Source: Termitomyces sp. T153
Lineage: Eukaryota; Basidiomycota; Agaricomycetes; Agaricales; Lyophyllaceae
Direction: 5' to 3'
DNA: 64,000 bases
Assembly: GCA_018296165.2 (NCBI GenBank)
Contig: JACKQL020000004.1
Coordinates: 186,001 to 250,000 of the forward strand
Below the pieces are notes generated by a model that was not told where the DNA came from, did no database searches, and was given only the letters and a program-made list of their open reading frames with translations. Numbering within the stretch: position 1 is the stretch's first letter; each line of letters begins with the position of its first letter. A program made the translations under genes and the position numbers. Positions 56,985 to 64,000 of the stretch are shown piece after piece.

Positions 56985-58540
56985 TAAGAATACATTGAAA
57001 AATACCTATCTGAAGAAATTCCCATGAGTAGATCAGGACCATCGAAATTTTGAGCAATTTCAGGTGAATTTCTGGACATCTAGAACACTTGTAGCTAGTT
57101 CAGAACAACCTTGATTGACATCATGGCGTGCTGGGAAACCTGGCAATGTTGTTTTTGCTTCTGTACTGCCCATGCTACTGCTTTGCCAGTCAGCCCCATC
57201 AATATGCACTCATAAACCACCGAGTTCAATTAATGAAACAATTGAATCATGATATCTGGACATGCGCATGCATTGAAATATTTCATCGCAACTTCCTTTA
57301 CCTCTGCAAAAGTATTCTTTCCTTTTTTGTAAGTTGACAGCTGTTCTGTAGATTGAAGTTATACATCATCAGATAATAAGAGCCAGATTTATTCACACAC
57401 CCGTTCTTTGTCTCTTCTTCTTCTTTATCTCTTGTAGAAGCCACTCCTCATCACTGAGATTGTCACCTTGTTTGCATGCCAAATCAACAAGCCTCTCAGT
57501 GAGCCCCTGACCTTCCCCCTCCCCATCTTCTTCTTCAAACTCAATTACCTAACCCTTGTCTTTCTCCTACTCTACCAATTCCTCATCCAAACAAAATTTC
57601 ATAGATTTCCACATGATCTCATCATGTACCTCACTTTGGGTGCTGTCTGGGCTGGGTGCACGAGATTGGTCTGATCTATTGCATGTGGGGTTGACAGTGT
57701 GGGAGTGATTGACTGGCTTTTGATTTTGGAGCCCCAAGATACTGCATTGCTATTTCTGTCCTTGCCCATGCTTCATAGATACATAAGAGTAGGAGTGATG
57801 ACAAGGCCTGACTTTGTTTGTTTTGTTCTGGAGGATCTACTTGTGGAATCTTCTCAATGTTTTTACAGATTCATAACTCAGATAATTGAAAGCCATTGAT
57901 TCTGCACTTTTGTGGGGTTTTTTTTTCATGTTTTTATGGAGACCACCAATTTTTGGGGGTCAAAATCTTTTGAACTTACCAAATCAAGAAATTGGCTTGT
58001 GGAATTCTAACTATTGAGGCCCTAATCATATGTTTTCAAAATAATACAAGGGTTTCATGGATCATTTGGCCTTCTGAAATTGGTTTGTTTATTTTTTGAT
58101 CTTATTGTCCACAACTGTACTCCTATGTGAACACATCTACATTGCAGGACACTATGTTGTCATCTATAAGGATATATGGGAACCCATGTGCTCCAACAAA
58201 TGCAATGAGTATGGGTATATCTGGTGATAAGACCATAATCTTGCTCAGCACTGATTTCTGTCTTTCCCTATGTTTTTGGTGACTTCCAGATTTTCTGTTT
58301 CCTATGTGACATTCAATCACATGACTTTGTCATGTGTGGTCTACACTCTCAGCCCATTGGATGACTTTCCTCTTAGAATGACTAGTGAACCTCTAGCAAC
58401 CCCCTAGCAAAATGACTGATCATATTTCTTATTCTGGTATTATTGACACAGTTTTCTTGTCACTTGATTTAAGTTTATTCCTAAGTGCATCATCCCAGAG
58501 GAAAGCACAAGTGTCCCTGCCAGCAGTTTTACTACACTGA
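56985..58540. other. CpG-poor repeat region (block 3, left part)
   Basis: AT-rich with few CpG. 58230-58480 matches 40340-40520. The frames at 57128-57337, 57468-57674 and 57699-57899 are hydrophobic but give no known family. Confidence 0.45.
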
Positions 58541-58542
58541 CA

Positions 58543-59370
58543 ATGCCACCCCCTATTGCAGATGCAACTACCACCACCACCACCACAATAAGCAACTTGG
58601 CACTAGCTACTAAAGATGATCATCACACCAGACAAGTTTCTTTTATTTCTTGTGTTGAATTAGATGATGACATTCTACCAACAGACTCTTTACTTACAGA
58701 AGACCCAGAAAGCCCAGCCCTTGCCTATCTATATGCTACAGCTCCTTCACTTTATGATCTGTTACCCATTGATTCTTATGTTATATCTACAAACATTTCT
58801 GATCCCCAAATTCTCGGACTAGCTACACTAATTCCTAACCCCACTCCTACTGATGTTGCTATGGACATCTTTGTTCAAGATCCCTTTCCCACTGTTTTCA
58901 TTGCTAACAAAGCTAAATGCAGAGGTGTTCCGGCCAAGAAGGAATTTAAACCCATGGCATTGAAGATCAAAGCTGTTGCCAGTCAAGTTTCAGAAGACTT
59001 TTGCATCAAATGCAAAATTGTTGGCAAACCCCTAGCAACAATGCCTCTACTCAACCCAAATACACCACCCTTCATACTAACTGAATGTTTTACCAACAAG
59101 CACAAAGTAACATTTGTTAGCAAACAGAACACCAGCCTCCTCACCAGCAAGAAAGTTCAATGTATTGGTTGACCTTGTTACTAAGCAAAATGAAGCTTTT
59201 GCTTGGGATGACTCCAAACATGGTAGCTTGCAACCTGATTTCTTCCCACCAGTGCATGTTCCAATCATCCCTCATGTCCTTTGGGTGCAGTACAACTAAC
59301 CTATCTCACTGGGCCTTGAAAAAGAAGTTTGCAATATCATATATGAGAAGATCAAGACATATCTGAAGGG
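58543..59370 (+). pseudogene. Gypsy polyprotein fragment between protease and reverse transcriptase
   Basis: The frame 58543-59172 starts in Thr-repeat sequence and continues VELDDDILPTDSLLTEDPES, KKEFKPMALKIKAVASQVSE. After a stop the other frame gives VLVDLVTKQNEAFAWDDSKH, GSLQPDFFPPVHVPIIPHVL. The last piece is the characteristic lead into the reverse transcriptase of Agaricomycete Ty3/gypsy elements (QNEAFAW...FFPPVE.PVI.H). The reverse transcriptase itself is not found; the rest is lost or deleted. Confidence 0.75.
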
Positions 59371-60480
59371 TATTCAGAAAGTTTGAGACTTTTGGAAAAC
59401 AGATTTGCATAACACACAGCCAGATCCTCCAAGCATGAGTTTTCTCAGCTCAGCTCTTTGATTTTATGCAGGAACTGCAGGAGATTGCAAGGGTGTAAAT
59501 GTCCCAAAACCCAATTTAAAGATTGGATGAAGAGATATATGCATAGTTCAGAGCTTTCATGAGGAACACACCTCAAAAACCACATTCATCAGGAAAGAAC
59601 CCAAGAACAGTAATATGACAGGTTTTACTACTGGCATGTCTATTGGTGGAAGCTGGGTTTTGATGATGATTTTGGCTTCTATCAGTATCTTTCAGATCCC
59701 TTAGAAAATGGAAACCTTACATCTCTAGTATAAAAAGTATGAGTATGCCAAGTCTTGTATCTTTTCTCATTTGAGGAAGGATGCCAGAGACATCCTAATG
59801 GAAGGGTTGTTTGAATGTGAAATGAAACATGAGAGGGATCTATGTATGATATGGTATTACTGAAAATAATTTATTCCCACTACTTTGTAGTGGGTTTCTG
59901 TCCGTTCAGGAAAAAGCTTGTCTAGCCCTCATTTTTTTTTTCTCATCACATGTGCTTCCCATGCTTTGCACTCTTCCTCAAAGGGCGACATGTTGTATGT
60001 GGGTTTGTACCAAAGCTGAACTGGTCTAGGGCATGGTCAAGCATAGTAATGATATGCTCGTGTGTGAGCACATGAAGTTGCTTATTGACTGGGATGATGT
60101 GGATACTTCACATATGCTAAGCTGTTTGAGGATGCAAAGGAAGATGTCTCCAGGAATGCTTGCTAATGCAGACAATGTTTCACAACATATATCTTGCCCT
60201 GTTGGCTTTGTATATCTGTTGTGGATCCAGTGAATGGTTGGACTTAAAGGCATTTGACATTGTGTACTCAGATAGATGTGTTATCCTTTGGATTATAAAT
60301 GTGGAAGTAATGATGATTTCTTGTAGGTCATTGTATTTAAATGAGTAGAGGTGGCTAACAGGTAGGAAATGTTAGATTGTAAAGTCAGCCACAAAATTGT
60401 GAACTGGCTGGCAAAGAATTCATAGAAGGAAGGTCTTTATTTAGAGTGAGTGAGGAGGACCCAAGGAACAATGTATTTGG
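59371..60480. other. CpG-poor DNA without a recognised gene (block 3, right part)
   Basis: Degenerate in all frames. 60026-60253 has one open frame on each strand; neither gives a convincing family. The switch to normal CpG density is at about 60480. Confidence 0.45.
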
Positions 60481-61240
60481 CCAGTAGCGGGCTGTGTGGT
60501 TTGATTCTGGACCGCCCTGGGTAGTTATGAAAGAATTGGAGGAAAATTATGACAAGTAGATGGCTTTTACCTGTGCTGTTTCATATCTAGGTCACGTTTC
60601 ATATATGGGTACCGACAGTACTACCTCACGAGTCAACAACTGACGTCACCAGGTCCTTCAATCTTGCAGCTGCTATATCTGCATCTGGTTCTATGATGAT
60701 TGTTGTTAGGACTATGTATAGATTACATTTTTATGTTGACCCAGGAGAATGTTTCACCGGGTACTTAATGCTGAGTATGAAACCACTGGCACATGGTCGA
60801 CAAAGACAGAATGTCGACCATGCGATAGAATGGACGCATAGAAATCGAAACAATCAGATTCCAGTAGCTTCAATGAGAATGTGAGTGCAAATGGATGAAG
60901 GCTCAACCGTAATACTGGTCTCAAAAAAAATAAATGGTGGAATATCGCGCCACAGCGTGAGCTGGTTTCTTGCACCCCCAAAGAAGAAACCTCTGAAGCG
61001 TAAGGAAGTGACGTGATTTAGAAGGTTTGGTTCGTGTGGGGGACGTAGCCGCTTGTTTCAAGGGAAAACACAAGACCGATCAGTCTAGATCAAGAGTTGT
61101 GGCGTCAGGCCGCCGCCCAACCTTACTAAGTCTTGACATATACTCATATTAAATCAAGGTAGTTCAATGATGAACGACAAAAATGAAGCTCCGTGGGAAG
61201 TCAAGGACGTCCAGGACTCAATCTGGAACATCAACATTTA
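60481..61240. other. Host-like spacer, no gene seen
   Basis: Normal CpG. Open frames at 60693-60884 (+) and 60754-60981 (-) overlap each other and show no motif. Confidence 0.4.
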
Positions 61241-61510
61241 TCAAACATTAAGGCATAAATAACAAAAGATGGTGAGTATGATATCACAACCCTTGGGTTC
61301 GATCTGAAGACTTCCGTGTAAATCCAGCACCCTAACCTCCGGTAAATGTTTCACCATTATATCCATGTCAAAGGAAGTTTCACTTGACTCAGAATTCTGC
61401 CAAAGGAAGTTATGACCATTGAACTTACAAGGTCGAAGTGATCTTTTGGACCAAGTGAAAGCCCGTATTTGACCCTGAAAGATCAGATAGGACTTCGCGG
61501 AATGAACCAA
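61241..61510 (-). pseudogene. Possible F-box/LRR protein fragment
   Basis: The frame reads FDMDIMVKHLPEVRVLDLHG then SLQIEPKGCDIILTIF, similar in style to the leucine-rich part of fungal F-box proteins (LP.LRVLDL). No F-box motif is seen. It overlaps the broken malic-enzyme fragment on the other strand, so only 61241-61440 could be independent. Tentative. Confidence 0.25.
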
Positions 61511-61670
61511 ACATGGGATATCGATCTGATAGTTTGTGCAGATGCGGAGATCATACTCGGATTGGTGACCAAGGTGTCGAGGCGAGCACTCTCATGAATC
61601 GCTCCCATCCTCGCTTGACGATATCAACATCTACGACATCGGGGTAATGTAATATCTTATGGCAATTTAC
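61455..61670 (+). pseudogene. Truncated copy of the NAD-malic enzyme gene
   Basis: Aligns with the real gene at 63772-63990: LTLKDQ, then WDIDLIVCADAE and ATTGGTGACCAAGGTGTCGA. A lost base after GCGGAG...CTCGG shifts the frame. The copy retains the sequence of the following intron and the small exon (ACATCGGGG), so it arose by DNA duplication, not via mRNA. Confidence 0.78.
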
Positions 61671-62245
61671 TGTCTTATATGGTTGACAAATTATCAACTC
61701 ATGGGTTGGTAACAAGATCTCTACTGCTGAATCATCATTCTACACGTGAGCTTTCATTGGCTGATCCACTTTGTAATACTTCTCATGATAGTAAAAATCT
61801 ATTAGAGGAATGAATTCTCTTGGTATGATTCTCAATTATGGCACGGAAAACGTTCACAAAAAATGATTTATGGTATATCATGATTTTCATTGCTTTCTGT
61901 CAAGAAGTAGTGGCGCGTCCGCCTTATGCGGTAGGAGCGTACGTATCACGTGTGTTCGGCTACATCCCGTTGAATATGTTGTTTTCTTTGCATACCACAC
62001 TTTAGTTAGTCTTGATACGCCTAAGCAAAATTGAGGTGTGTTTCATTTGTATTACTTTACTTTACTGAATACCGAGTCCGCCACTGTACATTCTAGCCTT
62101 CACGTTATTTAAAATTCTAGGACTCGATCTTTGAAACTTTCTCCCTCAACTAGACTAAAAACAACCCTCCGACTCGCAGAGGTGGAACCATGAATGCGTA
62201 AGGGACAAAGAAATATTACGAACAATCGATCGACAGTAACTGACA
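61671..62245. other. Intergenic region, no gene seen
   Basis: AT-rich host DNA; no repeat or gene recognised. Confidence 0.4.
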
Positions 62246-62677
62246 ATGGCGTCAATACAGTGGCACATCCATGAACATGAACTTGACCCAGAACTTCGTG
62301 TAAATCTTTCTCGGAAGTACTTCCTACATAGCCTCCTTCATGGAGTCATCCTCTCGTTAGCGATTTATCAAAGATGCAGTATAGCTAAGTGCAAAAATAA
62401 GTGCGTTTGCCCTTTTCCTTGGAATATAATCATAAACGAACGCCTTTTGGCAAACGTGGTTGCACTGATCTATGCAGGTCTCGGATTTGGTGCCATTCTC
62501 ACCAAAACGCACCATATGACTGCTTCCACAATTATTGCTGGTGAGCGACGTTCATCTTCTTTCCCTTGCGCTCTCTCAAATGACGCACTTCTACCTGAGG
62601 CATCTCAACTCAACTGTGAAGTTGGTGTAGCAGTAGCCGAACAAGCGATCGTTGAAGGTACCGCCAGAGTAGACTAG
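62246..62677 (+). CDS. Hypothetical protein with possible membrane helices
   Basis: 143 residues. Acidic/hydrophilic start (HEHELDPELRVNLSRKYFLH), hydrophobic stretch LLHGVILSLAIYQ, a Cys-containing loop (CSIAKCKNKCVC) and a second hydrophobic stretch LANVVALIYAGLGFGAILTK. No family recognised. The intron-free frame and normal CpG permit a real small gene, but chance cannot be excluded. Confidence 0.35.
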   Translation: MASIQWHIHEHELDPELRVNLSRKYFLHSLLHGVILSLAIYQRCSIAKCKNKCVCPFPWNIIINERLLANVVALIYAGLGFGAILTKTHHMTASTIIAGERRSSSFPCALSNDALLPEASQLNCEVGVAVAEQAIVEGTARVD

Positions 62678-63215
62678 ACGAGGGAGCAGGTTTGCCATGA
62701 AGTAAAAAGTTCTGGAAGCCTAGATAGGAAGAATACATCTATGATGAGCAAGAGATTGAGGATTGAGATTATCAGGCGTAGATAACGCGAACACAAATAT
62801 AATAATGCACAAGCGGTTTGATCGACGGATTGACTTCCTGCCACTGACACAGGTGGGTCGTCGTAGTACACACATGGCGATCCTGATCAAACACTAGATT
62901 TGCCTATATAGCAGTGGTACACTGAAGTGCGGAGGCTTGTGGACGATGGTAAGAAAGATTTTCTATACCGTGGAGCGAGACCGTCCAATGACGAAGAAAT
63001 AACAGCCAGGATTTTGGTGTCAGGAAGGCATTGCGGAACCTCGCCTGCAGGAAAGGCAACTTCTGTTCTGGCACGTAAAAAAACGCCCATGGTCACGATT
63101 GTGACATTCGATCAAAGTTCGACTCGGCTGACGGCTTTGTGACATTCGATCAAATTACGACTCGGCTGACGGCTTTGTCGCTGTAGATGCGGGACGGCCA
63201 AAGGAAATCTTCCCC
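62678..63215. other. Spacer with a tandem duplication
   Basis: A repeat of about 38 bp occurs twice at 63100-63178 (GTGACATTCGATCAAA then CGACTCGGCTGACGGCTTTG). The frame 62927-63142 shows no motif. Confidence 0.6.
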
Positions 63216-63366
63216 AGGTCATAAGCACTGCTTTTTAACCTTAAACTTGAATACTTATCACCGCCTATTTCCTGCAGAAGATTCAATGTACCCAGGTCAT
63301 AAGCACTGCTTGAATCTTGAACTTGAATTACTTATTACCACCTATTTCCTGCAGAAGGTTCAATGT
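63216..63366. repeat. Tandem duplication over the 5' end of the malic enzyme gene
   Basis: Two copies of about 76 bp: CCAGGTCATAAGCACTGCTT ... CCTATTTCCTGCAGAAG, then TTCAATGTAC. The second copy contains the ATG used here as start of the malic enzyme; the first has the same ATG followed by another frame. Confidence 0.8.
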
Positions 63367-64000
63367 ACAACTTCAAACCTCAATATCATGTCGCTCTTCG
63401 TGGAGAAGCGTTACTGACTAGTTCTCGCTTCAACAAGGGCACCGCTTTTACACTTGCTGAGAGAAAAAATTTCGGACTTGGAGGACGACTGCCTTGTCAA
63501 GTTAACACCCTCGATGACCAATGCAAGCGTGCCTATGCTCAATTCCAAACTTGCGAGACACCGATTCGGAAGAATTCTTTCTTACAGAGCTTGAAAGACC
63601 AGAACTGGGTCTTGTACTATTCCTTGATTTCGAGGCATCTCCGGGAGATGGTTCCAATTATCTATACTCCAACTGAGGTATGCTTGTTTTGAATTTCCCG
63701 ATGATAGCTGACCGTTTATCCTGCAAGGCTGAGGCGATCTCGGAATATTCACATTTGTTCAGGCGAAGTGAAGGTTTGTATCTCACCTTGAAAGATCAAG
63801 ATTCGATGGAGGAAGACTTTTTGGAACAGACAAAAGGTAGAGATTTTGACCTGATAGTCTGCTCGGATGCGGAGGCCATTCTTGGGATTGGTGACCAGGG
63901 TGTCGGGGTAAGCGTGTGCTTGAAATACTGCCTATCTCCCTGGTTGATAATATCAATATATAGGGCATCGGGGTATAATATTATCTTGCATTTTTGTGGC
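63363..64000 (+). CDS. MAE1: NAD-dependent malic enzyme, 5' part (runs off the window)
   Basis: Converts malate to pyruvate and CO2, normally in mitochondria. Exon 63363-63677, intron 63678-63727, exon 63728 to about 63912, intron, and a 9-nt exon at 63964-63972, then a further intron. Motifs: YHVALRGEALLTSSRFNKGT, RKNFGLGGRLPCQVNTLDDQ, SFLQSLKDQNWVLYYSL, MVPIIYTPTEAEAISEYSHL, FRRSEGLYLTLKDQDSMEED and IVCSDAEAILGIGDQGVGGI, which includes the catalytic Tyr region (YTPTE) and the substrate-binding Arg region. The NAD domain lies beyond 64000. The start shown is the first in-frame ATG; a targeting sequence encoded by an upstream exon may be missing. Confidence 0.88.

Noticed and set aside
60026..60253. 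F-box-like reading of IPGDIFLCILKQLSI on the minus strand
   Set aside because: The match is short, the rest does not fit an F-box protein, and the plus strand is equally open in CpG-poor DNA.
1226..63972. A biosynthetic or defence gene cluster among the host genes
   Set aside because: The neighbouring host genes belong to unrelated pathways and no shared regulation is visible.
1..64000. tRNA, rRNA or other RNA genes
   Set aside because: A visual search for typical tRNA T-arm sequences and long conserved RNA stretches gave no candidate; a covariance-model search would be needed to exclude them.

Overview
The window looks like nuclear DNA of a filamentous basidiomycete, probably an Agaricomycete. 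The host genes are packed with short introns (about 45-65 nt, GT...AG) and very small exons. They encode typical fungal proteins: a Met1-type siroheme synthase, SRP14, a DUF726/TMCO4 protein, a secreted GH43 enzyme, a MATE transporter and a NAD-malic enzyme. The mobile elements are also of fungal type: a chromodomain Ty3/gypsy element, a Helitron and a Tc1/mariner element. All identifications come from reading motifs; no database search was run.

Layout. 1-5.4 kb holds host genes: a hypothetical gene, MET1 (-), SRP14 (+) and a small disordered protein (-). 5.8-24.1 kb is one transposon block with almost no CpG. It contains 59-bp satellite arrays with hairpins, a structurally complete but mutated chromovirus (LTRs 6572-6919 and 12260-12627), a mutated Helitron (coding 21.4 to 15.7 kb, minus strand) and a fold-back repeat. 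24.3-35.0 kb is host again: a second disordered protein related to the one before the block, a six-exon DUF726 gene, GH43 and an RWDD2-like gene. 35.0-47.4 kb is a second CpG-poor block of gypsy and LTR fragments with a nested Tc1/mariner. 47.4-57 kb is host: a 15-exon MATE transporter, a PLP aminotransferase, a single-pass membrane protein and poorly supported ORFs. 57-60.5 kb is a third repeat-rich stretch with a gypsy polyprotein fragment. 60.5-64 kb holds a broken malic-enzyme fragment and then the 5' part of the real malic-enzyme gene, which runs off the right edge.

Most interesting points: (1) two related disordered proteins flank the first transposon block, and each carries a SILK motif followed by a V-x-F motif, the arrangement used by protein phosphatase 1 regulators; (2) CpG has been almost erased from the transposon blocks, and stop codons and lost catalytic residues fit that mutation; (3) the chromovirus has an 11-nt primer-binding site complementary to its own LTR, as in Tf1-type self-priming; (4) a 59-bp satellite repeatedly sits next to one hairpin, at the Helitron end and at both edges of the block; (5) exons of 9 to 32 nt occur in three neighbouring host genes. 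The host genes belong to unrelated pathways (sulfur and siroheme metabolism, protein targeting, lipid or membrane function, cell-wall degradation, drug efflux, amino-acid metabolism, malate metabolism), so this is not a gene cluster.
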